Assembly: GCA_020284085.1 (NCBI GenBank)
Contig: JACEVL010000143.1
Coordinates: forward strand, 2,722,746-2,786,745
From: Aporrectodea caliginosa
Lineage: Eukaryota; Annelida; Clitellata; Crassiclitellata; Lumbricidae
Reading direction: 5' to 3'
Length of the DNA stretch: 64,000 nt
In this document: one piece after another, positions 20,351-32,149 of the stretch
Position numbering within the stretch: the stretch's first letter is position 1
Layout: every line of letters starts with the position of its first letter
Made by a program: the position numbers and the translations under genes
Notes under the pieces: model-generated
What the model was told of the DNA's origin: nothing
The model's database searches: none
The model's input: only the letters and a program-made list of their open reading frames with translations

Positions 20351-20869
20351 GACTAAGGAGAAGCTGCCACATCTATGCTTAGCTCTGCCAGCATGCCAAT
20401 ATGGAGCCCATATTGGACCCATTGCCCATATTCCCTTATGGGACCCGTTTAGAGTCCATATGAGTCCCACCTAATGCCCATGGAAATGCTGGCAGGGAGA
20501 CTGGGTCGTTGGATTCGCGCCAATCCGAAGCGTTTCTGGGTATACATCTTCTGCCATTACTGTTCATATCACCCAAGAAAGAGAGTACTACTTTAAACCC
20601 ATTTTTAGTGGGAAATGCCGTCACTGTCTTGATCTTCCCAGCTGTAACTAGTCGTTAATTACATTGTTGTCACTTGTAATCATAGATTTATGACTGGATG
20701 TAAGAAATAGAAGTGCATTATTTATTCTGTCAACACCTATTTATTAAATTAGTAAATTTTATTGAAAACCACAAGAAAAAAGAATAGGCCTACATATTAG
20801 GCTGTAAAAATTCTCGTAATGGTAAAACTGCGAAATCTGGGACTCATTGAATTTTAAAAAGCAAAAAAT

Positions 20870-21260
20870 ATTCGTTACAGATGAAAAAATAAACAGCTCA
20901 TGGGACGAAGCCTCAGATTCCTACCAATGAAACCACCTCTGCACACCACTGGAAGTCTCCAGGTAACTAACCTTGCCTCCCCTACCTCGTAGCTCTGGCG
21001 ACGCCGCTGCTCTCTACTGTTGAGATTATCCTCTTCGGGCGTAGACTTCATATTGCAGTTGTACATGAACTGCACATGCACGATCCAAACACGCGAGATT
21101 ACGTAACAGAAAACTTGTGAAAAACCCAAGCTCACGTGACCCTAACTATAATTAGATCTACATGATCAGTGAGCATTAGTCCTTTCGCATAGGTACATTC
21201 ACAGACGAATCCAGATGAAAATGTGCGTACAATTTAACAGCTCTATCGTTTAGTGCCTGC
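20870..21260 (+). promoter_or_regulatory. promoter-proximal block, RdRP copy C
   Basis: Contains CACGTG (21,133-21,138) and GTAGATCTACATGATC-like words that are conserved in copies B (CACGTG at 32,305-32,310) and A (48,160-48,165). The sequence further upstream (20,880-21,110) matches 32,380-32,640 in inverted orientation. A shared E-box is what the sequence shows. Promoter function is inferred from its position before the 5' exon. Confidence 0.5.
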
Positions 21261-21311
21261 AACTGATGATTGCGAGCAATTAACTGTGCACTGCGGTTTG
21301 AATCTCAAACG

Positions 21312-21639
21312 ATGGATGGATGCAGCCGAGCACCTGACACAGCATCCAAACGTAGTGGCGCATACTCGATCGATAAAACTATCGTCTACCAACGAGAAGC
21401 ATCACAAACTGGAAGACGAATGAAAGGGGATGATGTACAGGATCGGATGGATATGAGGCAGCCTCATGGGGGCGTTGCAGAGGTTGGAGACGAAACGCAG
21501 CTGGGCACTGCGATGTCGAGGCAACGAAATCAAATTCAGGTCATCGTCCACAATGACACTTCAGAGAATTTGAACAACGATGTCTTCAAGTGGTTCACGG
21601 AACACAAGTATGGCTTCTCGATTGAAGGAATCAGAAGAG
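21312..21639 (+). pseudogene. orphan RdRP-family 5' exon (copy C)
   Basis: Continuous frame from MDGCSRAPDTAS to EGIRR, then a donor (AGAAGAG|GTATGC). It is clearly homologous to the 5' exons of RdRP copies B (32,145-31,815) and A (about 48,000-47,695). The best conserved part is QIQVIVHNDTSE.LNND..KWFTE, which could be the start of an RRM-like fold. No further RdRP exons follow on the plus strand: the next 0.7 kb is a repeated 3' intron segment and an ATT microsatellite. It is the only one of the three 5' exons without an internal frameshift. Confidence 0.65.
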
Positions 21640-21964
21640 GTATGCCATGCAATAATTATTAATAATGCATATTAAGGACACCCTTTCCTGCTGAGGCGTC
21701 AGCCGAGTATTTGGCAGGAGCATCAACCCCTACGTGGCAGGGACATTAGCCCTCTGTGTGTCAAAGGCAAGTCCCATCTAATGTTCAGGCTGAGAGACAG
21801 ACAGACAGACAGACACACACACACACACACAAACGGTTATGTCCCTATTAGTTTTAAATATGCATTTTTATATTTTTGTGAGTTTCTTGTATCAGTCAGA
21901 GCTTCAACTACTTGTGTGATTACTTTTCCACTGTATAATGTGCTACTACAGCTAGTACTGTTAA

Positions 21965-22301
<337 letters not shown>

Positions 22302-22391
22302 GTTCTTCAGTTCACCCTTCCCCGATTAGCAATATAATAGGCCCGCAAGGACGTCGCTCGATCAAAGTTGCCCTGCCATTCGTTTTAGGCA

Positions 22392-22472
22392 GGTGTCACG
22401 AAATAGAGTATCCCCAATTCCCCATACATGAGTATCCCCCTTAGCGAAATGGAGTATTCGGTTTAGTTTGCA
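22392..22472 (-). repeat. right member of an inverted repeat pair
   Basis: Reverse complement of 18,972-19,044 with a small indel at CCCCAATTCCCC. Confidence 0.8.
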
Positions 22473-23464
22473 TTTTTGGCGGTTTCTAAGTGTATTCACT
22501 CGCACTGTTTGGATTTATTGTACACGTAACATTTTTTAGTTTGTAGATCGACCTCAAATTAATTTACTTCGTTGTTGGTGATTTTGACTGGATTTTCGTC
22601 TTGGCTTTCGTGACGCGTATGACGATGGGGGATAGAATGGTTTATCCCCGGATACTCTAAACCATAGTTGTTAAAAACGATAAAATCAAAATAAAAAACG
22701 GAAAAAAACGTCGTTTTATTGAAAAATAAAAAACGGAAAAAAACGAGAAAAAAAAACGGACAAGAAAATAATTTGACTTTTCTACATCTTTTACTGCATT
22801 TTAAAATTAAAACCTTGTTTACACAGTTTAAATTTAATCAGCAAATAACATAGCTTTACTTAGTTAACACCAAGTAGCAGTAATCTACAACAATTATTTT
22901 CTTTTTGATAAGTTTGGTTTAAAAAAGAAATTGAGAAATTAAAAATATTGAAATCTTTTCAAATTTAAATTGTATACATAAGTCCACATAAATCCATGCT
23001 GACATAAACAATTAAAAACTAAACTTTGCAAGTAAAGAGTGTACTTAATTAAAAATTGTAGGTCTACTTACAATTCTGACTTAGCCTATATAAGAACTTG
23101 ATATGGAGTAATATCCGTCAGTTTATCAGTCAATCAGAGATTACTGAGTACAAAGACAACATTTCGCATTTTGGATACTTAGAAATTCAAATAACTTTTA
23201 TAATTTTTATTTCCTGTACATTAGGGTGCTCCAGAATGTAATGGATTTTTAAAAAGTTCCAAAAAGTACTGCTCCCCGGCGATTTTCACATTCCATTTAT
23301 CACTTTGTACAACTGTACCACGTTTCAGACCAATTAAAAAAGGCTAAGCCTTGCCCCCGGCACAAAATTTTAGAATTTGTGAAAATATGCGAATTTGCTT
23401 AAAATCGGCAATATCATAGAGGAAAAATGTAATTATTTTCATGATGATTAACTTCTTTCGTGAA
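22473..23464. other. AT-rich spacer next to the RdRP-B breakpoint
   Basis: Includes an A-rich AAAACGGAAAAAAACG tract (22,680-22,770). I find no match to the C-terminal RdRP or nucleotidyltransferase coding sequence of copy A. Confidence 0.5.
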
Positions 23465-24172
23465 CTATTGTGTGCAGAGGTGTAGTATTGGTACTTGTAC
23501 TTGCACTAAGAGCATTTTGATACATTGATAACAGTGAATGTTTTTGGAATCTGCGTGGACCAGATGGGCGTTAGCAATAACTCCTAACTGGTCACTTCTT
23601 ATATAATTACCAATGAAGTTAATCATGTCCCGCTCTGTCACGGGTGTAGACAGAACTTGTTTTTCTTGTGGAGTGAAGTCCATAGGCTCCTTATTTTCAC
23701 CTGGAGGTATCAGGGACTCTTCCCAACAGACAAAGTACATATCTCCATCAAGGTCCGATCCAGACATCTCGTTTGGATGAGGTCTTTGTCCCTTAGCAGG
23801 GAATACGATGCAGTCCACCATGTGGTGAAGTTGAGAATTATCTACCGCTCTGAATTTTCGCATATCACCTGGATGAAAACAAGGACTCTTTGTAACAACC
23901 ACGTTTCCACAGACAACTACTCTATCTTCCATGGGTTTGTCAATGCAATTTGAAAAGTGGACGAAAACCTCTCCATATTCTAGGCAGTCGAATTCATCTA
24001 CTGTTCCCATCATCATTCGACCTCTGTCTTCTGGAATCTCGATGTGCGTCCTCCTTAGCAGGTCATTAAACCGTTGCCTGTAGACCGTTGCTAAAACTTC
24101 TCGTAGGAAAGGCTCCAGTGTGACTGCGATTCCGCTTTCCTTTAGTTCCTTCAGCTCTATTCCAAGGTGTGC
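23465..24172 (-). CDS. RdRP-B exon 4 (catalytic, truncated)
   Basis: Starts after CTGTTAG|GCACACC and reads AHLGIELKELKESG. It contains GEVFV, VVTKSPCFHPGD and the metal-binding DLDGDMYFVCW. The frame is intact to the breakpoint near 23,519. Confidence 0.85.
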   Translation of the reverse strand, partial: AHLGIELKELKESGIAVTLEPFLREVLATVYRQRFNDLLRRTHIEIPEDRGRMMMGTVDEFDCLEYGEVFVHFSNCIDKPMEDRVVVCGNVVVTKSPCFHPGDMRKFRAVDNSQLHHMVDCIVFPAKGQRPHPNEMSGSDLDGDMYFVCWEESLIPPGENKEPMDFTPQEKQVLSTPVTERDMINFIGNYIRSDQLGVIANAHLVHADSKNIHCYQCIKMLLVQVQVPILHLCTQ

Positions 24173-27100
24173 CTAACAGACGGAAATGTAATAATGTAAC
24201 AACAAGTAATAGACTATGTAATCGTCCCTGAGAAAAGCTCTAAGAAATTCGTAGATATGGAACCTCGGAATGATTCAGCACTGGCTTAGGATTGAATTGC
24301 TATACCTGCACTGGAAGGACTAGGTAGATGTACTAAGTAAGTAATGTTATTGAGACTGTCGCAAGAAATCAAACACGCACCTTAGCAATTACTTTGACAG
24401 CTGTGTCTTCGTCTATTAGGATGTTTGCCATATTCTCAAGCATTCTGTCCTGCAGTTTGAAGAAAGAATCGTCGGGTACACCGAGCCCAGACAGTAACAG
24501 CAGAGCTTGTCTGTTGAGGCACAAACGAACTACAAGCAAGACAACCAACATCCATCTTTCACGAAGGCCTTAACCTTCGCAGGACCAAGCGGGGTAAATA
24601 ATTACCCCAGCAGTATTTGGATGTTGATTGCGGAGCAACTGTGGGGAGTTATAATTTGACGTTTCATGTGTTTACAAGTTAATACCCCAGACATATTCTG
24701 ACAGCATAACCACCATGATGTCATGTTGTGGGAAAAGATTTTTGAGTCCAAAGTGTCATGGGGTAAAAATTTACATTTTTGGTCCTCGACGTCGTTATTT
24801 TTCGTACATAGGGAAAATATATTTTTAAAATATCAGAGCTCCGAAGTAACCTAAAATCATAAATAAAGTGTTGCATCTACCAAACAATTAAGTTTTAAAA
24901 GTTGCATAATTGTGGAGAGTTTACTTTCGAAGATGGTGGCCAATATGGCCGCCCAAACAAAAATATGCATATCCCAGCTCATAGGCAAGCTAGAATAACA
25001 AACGAAGTGTCGAATTTAGTATTTTCAAGGTCAGGGATTCGATCTGTCGTAGCGACAATACTATGGGAGAGTTACGGCAAGATGGCGGCCAATATGGCCG
25101 CCAAAACACAAAACGTTGTTTATCTAAGCTCACAGGTAAGATATATTAACAAATGAAGTGTCAAATTTGACACTTCATTTGCTATTATAGCTTACCTCTC
25201 CGCTAAAAAAATATATATTTGTGCTTTGGCGGCATATTGGCCGCCATCTTGGAAAGTAACACTCACACACTACTGGCACTAGGAGAAATGAATTCCTTGA
25301 CCTTGAACTATTAAATTCGACACTTCATTTCATACTGTAGCTTACCTATGAGGTGATACATTGATATTTTGTTTTTGCTGCCATATTGGCCGCCATCTTG
25401 GATAGTAGCAGTCTAACAAATTGAAACTACGAGATATCGATTTCTTGATCTTGAAGCTATTAAATTTGATACTTCATTTGTTATTGTAGCTTATTTTGAG
25501 CTGAGATATACATATTTTTGTGTTTTGGCGGCCATTTTGTCCGCCATCTTGGATAGTAGAATTCCCACACTATTGCTACTATGAAAAATCGATTGACTGG
25601 CCTTAGAATGATTAAATTCGATACTTTATTTGTTACTGTAGCTTGCCTATATATATGAGCTGAGATATACATTTTGTGTTATGGAAGATAACACTCGCAC
25701 ACAATTGGCACTACAAGAAAGCGATTCGCTGACCTTGAAACTATTTAATTAGACACTCTATTTGTTATGGTAACTTACCTATGAGCTGAGATATACATTC
25801 ATTTGTTTTAGCGGTCATATTGGCCGCCATCTTGGAAGGTAACACTCGCACACTATTCGCACTACAAGAAATGGATTCCTTGACCTCGAAACTATTGAAT
25901 TCGACACTTCATTTGTTACGGTAGCTTACCTGTGAGCTGAGATATTAAAAATGTTGGTGGGGTAAAAAATTACCCCTTTTGGACCTCGAAGTATCGTAAA
26001 ATGTTTTGGTCCTGCGAAGGATAAATACATTGCATACTGCGGAATGGCCCACGTGAACTTGGCAATAATTGGTTTATAATTTGCCTAAAAGACGACAAAG
26101 CAATAACCAATTTCTGAGAAGCGGGAAGCGATCCTACACCCAAAGCAGCAATACGTAGCAGCAACTGAAAGATCATACATCACCCACAAACTTCTTGCTC
26201 AAATCAGTGGCCAGTGACACTGGTCTAATTATCTGCGTTGCTATTCATAAAATGTGCTATCCATAAAAACCTGGCCTAGTCTAGTCGTCTCCACTACTTA
26301 AATGTGTTAAAGGTCTCTACTCAGAGGCGCTTCTGACTCAGGCAGTGCGGAAGCACAGTCTTAAGGAGCTGATAGAACGGCGAAGGAAGGACCCGAGGGA
26401 GGAACGGACATCCAGAGGAAGCCCGTTCTACTTCACTGAGGAAATAACCAGAGCCGCTTTAAGGAGTTTGGGGCCCTAGGCACAAACCCTAACCTTAAAC
26501 GTAACCTCATTTCCGCCTCAATCTCTCAGTCTAAGATATAGAGTATTGCATTAATGCATTGCATGTGCAAAAGTGTCCTTTTATTAAATTTATTCATATA
26601 GTATTCTAAACTGCTAACACAGCAATCTTTGTTCTACAACTATAAAATGAAAGTTTTGTTTAAGATATGTTAAAGTGTAAGAAGTTCTTAGTCTAATTTG
26701 ATATAAAAATTGAAAGTGAGATTGTAATGAGTAGGCTAAATGTTTGTTTGACATGGATTGTCAGGACATTTCTTAAAAACATCGCTTTCGTGTTTTGCTC
26801 TCAGCAGTCTCTTATCATATCATCGAAATTCAAAGACTTTAACACATCCGATTATATGATCATGACAGACAGGCAGTTTAATCGTTCTTGCTGCGAAGCT
26901 CGTTCTCGATTGATTTAAGTTTGAGAAAGAACGTTCACCGGTACAGTTTGTCACCATCATTGACAGGAACATTCTTATTGCAATTTCAAAGTTTGGAAAC
27001 GTTGACTCCAGATTGTCATTCTTTATCAGGCATAGGTTATTGGCATAGATGGCACTTATGTTTTTGCAAATGACACTGACATACAGTATTTCAGATGTTC

Positions 27101-30100
27101 ACATTCTGAAATTAGTTCGATTTGTCAAAATCTTGAGGATAGAACTTTGCAAGATTGTATAGTTAGTGACATTTGGCGAAAATGGCAAATCGTGAAAACT
27201 GACAATCACAATCTGCATAACAAAAAGGGTAAAAACTGTCAAAATAACTTAACATTGGAGGTGGTAATCGAGTAACAGGAGCAGTTTATTGTATTGTATT
27301 GTATTGTATTGAATTTGAACACTTGTTAAATAAGATTTAGCCAAGTTGCGCGAACGCATCGGAGTTTCACCGCATGAGCAATTGCGAGTGAAGGACTTAC
27401 CGACGCGGCGACTTGTGGATTCGAACCCGCAACAGCTCTGATGTGTTGTATTGTGTGTTGGCACGTTTATATGCGACCGAGCCACCCGCAGTTTAAGGTT
27501 TTGTTAAGTTAAATAAGTTAGCCAAGTTAACCGAATGTGGCGACATCTAGCCTACTAACTGTGAGATATTTGATTACGCTTTCCTGTAATTTAAAATTTG
27601 AAACAATTTAGAAAATCACTAGATTATATAGGACCGAGAGCGATTTCATATTAAAAATTAATATTAACTTGCCAAGACAAACAGTTCTTTGATAGAATTG
27701 TAAAAGCAGACGAATGAAAGCAAACAAAATATACAGGAAGCTGTGCGGACAGCGTGCCCATGCTTTAAAATTATTCATCTAATTCAGTCTAACTTATATA
27801 TTGTGCCGACTGCCCTTATTACCAATAATTATATTTAACTTAAAATGCAGACTTTTGTTTAAAAATGTGTTATTGTTCTTACGTTTCAGAATTGTTTAGA
27901 ACTCCTAATATTGGCCTATTCAATAATATTATTGTATTATTATCACGTCGTCGCGATGTAGATTTTGTTTTTAGGCAGCCGCGGGGCCCCCTGTTGCGCG
28001 GGGCCCTAGGCACGTGCCTAGGCCTTAAAACGGCACTGGAAATAACAGAAAAAGCTCGTCTCTGCATTTATTCTGCACAGGCATTTGGAACAGTTTGATC
28101 ACCGTGGACAGGCTAAGAGAGTAGAGCGAAAGAGACACAACGCATTGGTATGCATAAAACGTGTTTTATCCATACAAACCTGGCCTAGTCGTCTCCGCGA
28201 CTTCAATGTGGTTATGCTCGGATGGAAATTTTTCCATGCTCTTTCTAATCTGAAGTTTCTCTTCTTCTCCAATATCTGGAGCAAGGGCAACGACGCCTTT
28301 ACAGCCTCCGAAGCGAATCTGGAACGCCGATGGTGTATAACTCAAGTGCAAGGTCTCCTTAACCTGTTTAATGAAACAATGCATCATCTTAATCACCGTT
28401 ACTCTATTGAAAATGGAGTGCCAACAGAAATTTGCTTCTTTTGTTATCACAGTCACATTGTTTGAATATCATTTTGTTATCAGACTGACCACAATATTTT
28501 GGAACAGTTTACGACAACTTAAGAAATTATCTTAAAACAAAATAATCAGAGAATAAAAAAGTTTTCCGTTTTGCTAATAATCATTTACAGATGAGCGATA
28601 TATGAACCAGGAAGAAAGCATAACATTGCTCTTTGATATTACACCAATAAACTTCATAATGTTCAAACAAGAACTAACAGATTTTTCACTTCCTTATTTA
28701 TCTGCATAAGTAATGGCAATTTAATATCCGCAGAATATTTGCAGAAACAAAGGAAGATTAATACATTATTATTATATTATTCCATAAAATTTTATCTTTT
28801 TCTCTATTGTTGACCTTGGAGTTACATGGACCAAGAGTTAACCTTTGATAAACCGCCTTTGCCGTGATTCATACTATCAATTAGCCAGGCATGTTATTGC
28901 AAGAAACATATCTAAGAATTACTGTTGCATCTACATTGCTCTTGGTAGACCTGTAACAAGGTCTCAGACAAATTCACATCTCGTTCAAACAAGAACGTAA
29001 CAGATTTTGCACTTCCTCGTTTATCCGCACAGCTACTAAGCAATGATTTGCCTCAAACAGCTTGCATCGCAGAATCCACTCTGAATCTTAAAACTGAAGA
29101 TTCCATAGTAACTATATAAAATCTCTTACTTACTCGATTCGCAAGAGTTGTAGATATTCTTCCGATTCCATCTGTAAAGCAATACGTTGTGTCTCTCTTA
29201 ATGTCTTCTATCCGCTCAACGTTCTTCACTTCAACGGTGTTTCTTGTTGAAGTAAAGCATTGACCCAGACGAGACACATACGTAGCCACGCATCTCTCTT
29301 GGGAAATATCCCCCATCCACGTCCGAATTGATTCCACGGTGTTCTGACCGTCACTGGCGTACATCCAGACGGAGTGGGATCTCATCTGGCTGTTGGAACA
29401 GCCGAGGAACCGATAGTGTTGATTTCCGATACGAAAACCATCTGTCAAAAACTTGACTACGCGATTTGTGATTTCCTGGATCGGAATATACCCCGTCAGT
29501 CTCGTGAAATCTTCATCTCTGAAGGAAATTCGAACAAATCTGTCTGCCCCAAACTTTCTCAGAACCCGGTTTTCGACTGTCCACTCTTCCCCGAGGCCTT
29601 TAATGGTTGTTGGGGTGAGTATAAGACGCCTTATGGCAACAACATGAGGAACAAGAAAACCATCGTCTTCATCTTCCAATTCACCCGCCAATATTTTTCT
29701 CTTTATCTTTTCAGACTCTTCTTGAAACTGATTTTGCAAGTTACAGATGCTGCTGTTGTCGAAGGCAGCCGTGACAGCTTTTATTGTTGCCTCAAACCAG
29801 GATTCGTGTTGGGTTTTACAAATCAAATCTACAAATTCCTTCGTAACTTGATCGGTAACCTTGAAACCCCGAGATATGAGACAATACCAGGCGTAGGTCA
29901 GCCGGAAAGATTTGAACTCCGGCCATGCAATCGGTATGCGTGGACTTGCATTTTCCACTGATGGATTTCCAGTCATAATACTGAAACCCAGTTTAGCAAA
30001 TCTCGAAAGCACATCATTCAGTCTGGACTCGCTCTTTCCCAACTCCAGATGCACCACGTTACTCGAGCCAATGACATCCGTCTGGCAGTCTCCAAAGAGA

Positions 30101-30711
30101 ACCTGGCGTTTCCATAGGAACTCTGTCTCGGCAAGTTCTTCTTTGTCTATTACGTCACTTGTGGTTGGACCTGTATAAGGCAGCGATTTTGTTGCCTGTA
30201 ATATTTTAAACGGATTCTTTTGGAACAAGTAAACGTGAAATCCTGTGTGTGTCGGAGTCACCAACAAGAATTTATCTAGATGATCAAAAGCCGTTTCTAA
30301 CTTCCATTTACCTCTTCTATAGTCTTCGTAACTTATTGTTGCGATCTCCAAATCGTACTCAAAAGAAATGGCTATCTTCAATTCAGGGCATGGCATACCA
30401 GAGTTCCAGTGACGATAGTACTTTCCAGTTGATGGGAAGCTTCCCAAGGACATGGACATCACTTCAACCTTGTGTTTAGGAGATGACAGAGCTTCCACAG
30501 ACGCAGAAGGGTGTTTGACCTCCAACCAGAGATGGCGACAGTCTTTGGAAGAGACGAATTCACACCAACTCCGTTCCAGGTATTCCAATGTTGCATTTTT
30601 CTGGTTTTCCTGCTCAGAGATTTCGTCAAAGTTCAAAGTGTATATTTCGGTTGGACTGGCTTTTGAAATCAGAGATGATTTATCTACAGGTGCAACATTT
30701 TGTAATGCCAT
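23465..30711 (-). CDS. RNA-dependent RNA polymerase, copy B (3'-truncated)
   Basis: Cellular RdRP, which makes dsRNA from RNA templates in small-RNA pathways. Exons: 30,711-29,134; 28,363-28,180; 24,529-24,381; 24,172-23,465. All four are open and join in phase. Exon 1 carries family blocks such as VAIRRLILTPTTIKGLGEEW, DRFVRISFRDEDF, RSHSVWMYASDG, IRTWMGD, GQCFTSTRNTVEV and CFTDGIGRIS. Exon 3 has LNRQALLLLSGLGVPDDSFF. Exon 4 carries the catalytic DLDGD at 23,755-23,741. Homology to copy A stops after DSKNIHC.QCI (about 23,519), followed by 17 unrelated residues and a stop. The C-terminal third and the fused nucleotidyltransferase are missing. It is therefore probably a pseudogene or a truncated protein, although the exons carry no disabling mutation. 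Intron 2 holds two DNA transposons. Confidence 0.85.
24381..24529 (-). CDS. RdRP-B exon 3
   Basis: 149 nt between CTTGTAG and AAG|GTGCGT, the same length as in copy A (42,146-41,998). Encodes RLCLNRQALLLLSGLGVPDD and the following helix. Confidence 0.85.
24573..26021. mobile_element. TA-flanked TIR element with repeated GATGGCGGCC motifs
   Basis: The termini CCTTCGCAGGACCAA (24,574) and TTGGTCCTGCGAAGG (ending 26,020) are inverted, next come GGGGTAAATAATTACCCC-type palindromes, and TA flanks both ends. RdRP copy A has the empty site (42,170-42,190: AAGGCC..CATTGCATAC). The interior repeats a roughly 140-bp module: GACACTTCATTTGTTA, GAGCTGAGATATAC, TTTTGGCGGC and GGCCGCCATCTTGG. No transposase is visible. 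It sits 44 nt upstream of the exon 3 start of RdRP-B. Confidence 0.8.
26230..26305 (-). repeat. partial duplicate of RdRP-B exon 2 end
   Basis: CCTGGCCTAGTCTAGTCGTCTCC.. repeats the exon 2/intron 2 junction found at 28,150-28,205 with a small internal duplication. The two copies flank an inserted block (about 26,306-28,140). It lacks the rest of the exon, so it is not a functional exon. Confidence 0.6.
26449..28038 (-). mobile_element. decayed hAT transposon, 1590 bp, 8-bp TSD
   Basis: Starts CAGAGCCGCTTTAAGG and ends CCTTAAAACGGCACTG (inverted, with GGCCCTAGGCAC further in). GAAATAAC is duplicated exactly at 26,441-26,448 and 28,039-28,046. Minus-strand frames around 26,880-26,950 read GERSFS and then LKSIENELRS, the hAT dimerisation motif, separated by a frameshift. 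It is a fossil with no intact transposase. Confidence 0.8.
27285..27492 (-). mobile_element. tRNA-derived SINE, family III (antisense)
   Basis: On the minus strand: GGGTTCGAATCCACAAGTCG, GTAAGTCCTTCACTCGCAAT and GAAACTCCGATGCG, then an AATACAATAC-type tail. It lies inside the hAT element, so it inserted later. Confidence 0.7.
28180..28363 (-). CDS. RdRP-B exon 2
   Basis: 184 nt from TTTCATTAAACAG|GTTAAG to CCAG|GTTTGTATGG, the same size as in copy A (42,954-42,771). Encodes VKETLHLSYTPSAFQIRFGG and KGVVALAPD. Confidence 0.85.
29134..30711 (-). CDS. RdRP-B exon 1 (large N-terminal exon)
   Basis: 526 codons from MALQNVAPVDKSS to TLANR, donor CGA|GTAAGT. Closely similar to 47,295-45,700. The frame is open 13 codons upstream of the chosen ATG (from 30,750), so the exon may begin earlier at a splice acceptor joined to the 5' exon at 32 kb. 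Confidence 0.85.
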
Positions 30712-30759
30712 TTTATGCTCAGTATAGTGAGTAATTAGTAATAATGACACTTTATCAAC

Positions 30760-31610
30760 GTTGTTGTTCTGGAAATACTAATTTCGCCAACCACAAGCAT
30801 AATTCTTGAGCGGGGCATAGTGCTGTCTTTATTTTTAAAGTTCAAAGTAGCAATTATTGCATATCGCTGCCTATCGAATGTTTGAATTAGCTAAGAAGAC
30901 AGTGTTAGCATTAGTACTGTTTAGAGTTGTTTAAATATTGTTTGTAGTTGTCTGTATAATTGTTCTTTGCATAAGTTTGAAATAATATTATAAAACGAGA
31001 AACATGTCTCACAGCTCTCTTGGTTTCTGTTCTTTGCTCTCCTCTCTGCGATCATGGATCTCAGTAAAGTAAGATCTCAGAGAGTTAATGATATTTTTAG
31101 TTACAGTTATAGTTGTCGTTAACGAGATCATTTTATTTTCGTTAACAAACATTTTTGTTACCGTTATCGTTAACGAGAATCACACTGACACTGAACACGT
31201 AACCTACAACGCGTAAAATTGTTAGAAGTAGCTAAATTAGAAGGAGGTACCGTGAGAGAACTTACTAAACCAGGCCTAGATTACCAGGTAGTAGCAATGC
31301 TGAAGCCACTCGACACCTCGAGCAGAGAAGCTCCGGACGACCTAAGGTAGGTCCTCGGACCTAAGACGGGACCTATAGGTCTCAGACGTATTGAGAGACT
31401 GAAAGGCTGAGTTCACCCGGACTACTGTAGGACTTCTAGGAAGGCAGACCCTCGTTACCTTGGTCCTGAAACTGGAGTGAAGGTAGAGCCCATGAAGAAA
31501 GTCTAAGATCGGACATTTTTGTAACACCTATCGCAGGAGGACTGATTTCTATTTAAACAGTGCGAAGTAGCGACCGGATTGAGAGAGCGTGTTCCCGGTA
31601 ACCTTTCTCA
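30760..31610. other. intron or 5' flank of RdRP-B
   Basis: Contains several GTTAACG words (31,115-31,180) and a palindrome-rich stretch near 31,260-31,400. No gene seen. Confidence 0.4.
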
Positions 31611-31618
31611 GTTTTCTT

Positions 31619-31621
<3 letters not shown>

Positions 31622-31652
<31 letters not shown>
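31622..31652. repeat. (TA)n microsatellite
   Basis: About 15 TA units. Confidence 0.9.
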
Positions 31653-31654
<2 letters not shown>

Positions 31655-31814
31655 CCAAAAGATTAGATAGGTCGTGCCCCTGACCCACAGAGGTTACTTT
31701 CTCTTGCCAAATAGGGATTGACACACAGAGGGTAAAGTCCCTGTCACATAGGGGTTGATGCTCCTGCCAAATACGGGGCTGTCCTTTAAGTATTATGAAT
31801 ATTGCATAGCCTAC

Positions 31815-32145
31815 CTTTTCTGACTCCTTCCATCGAGAAGCCACAGTTGAGTTCCGTGAACCACTTCAAGGTATCGTTGTTCAAACTCTCTGAAGTGTCA
31901 TTGTGGACGATGACCTGGATTTGATGGGGTTGCCGCGACATCTCCGAGACCAGCTGCGTTTCGTATCCACCCTCTCTCAATGCCCCCACGAGGCTGCCTC
32001 TCCGGTTGATCCTCTGCATCATCCCTTTCCTCTCTTCTTCCAGTTTGCGATGCATCTGGTTGGTAGACGATAGTTTCATCGACCGAATAAGCGCCACTGG
32101 GTTTGGATGCTGTGTCAGGTGGTACTTGGCTGCATTCATCCATCG
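31815..32145 (-). CDS. 5' exon of RdRP-B, frame disrupted
   Basis: Homologue of the copy C exon, with donor GAAAAG|GTAGGC. The upstream half (MDECSQVPPDTAS..QPRGG) and downstream half (MSRQPHQIQVIVHNDTSESL..) lie in different frames, so a one-base indel separates them. The downstream frame is also open from 32,139, which would give a different N-terminus. Whether it is spliced to exon 1 is inferred from order and phase (phase 1 donor). Confidence 0.5.
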
Positions 32146-32149
32146 TTCG

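Larger units (their letters stand above)
26306..28140 (-). repeat. LINE-tail insertion split by a hAT element
   Basis: 26,310-26,440 (CTACTCAGAGGCGCTTCTGA, AGTGCGGAAGCACAGTCTTAAG) and 28,047-28,140 are the two halves of a LINE 3' tail-family insertion. The hAT-like element at 26,449-28,038 splits it. Confidence 0.55.
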
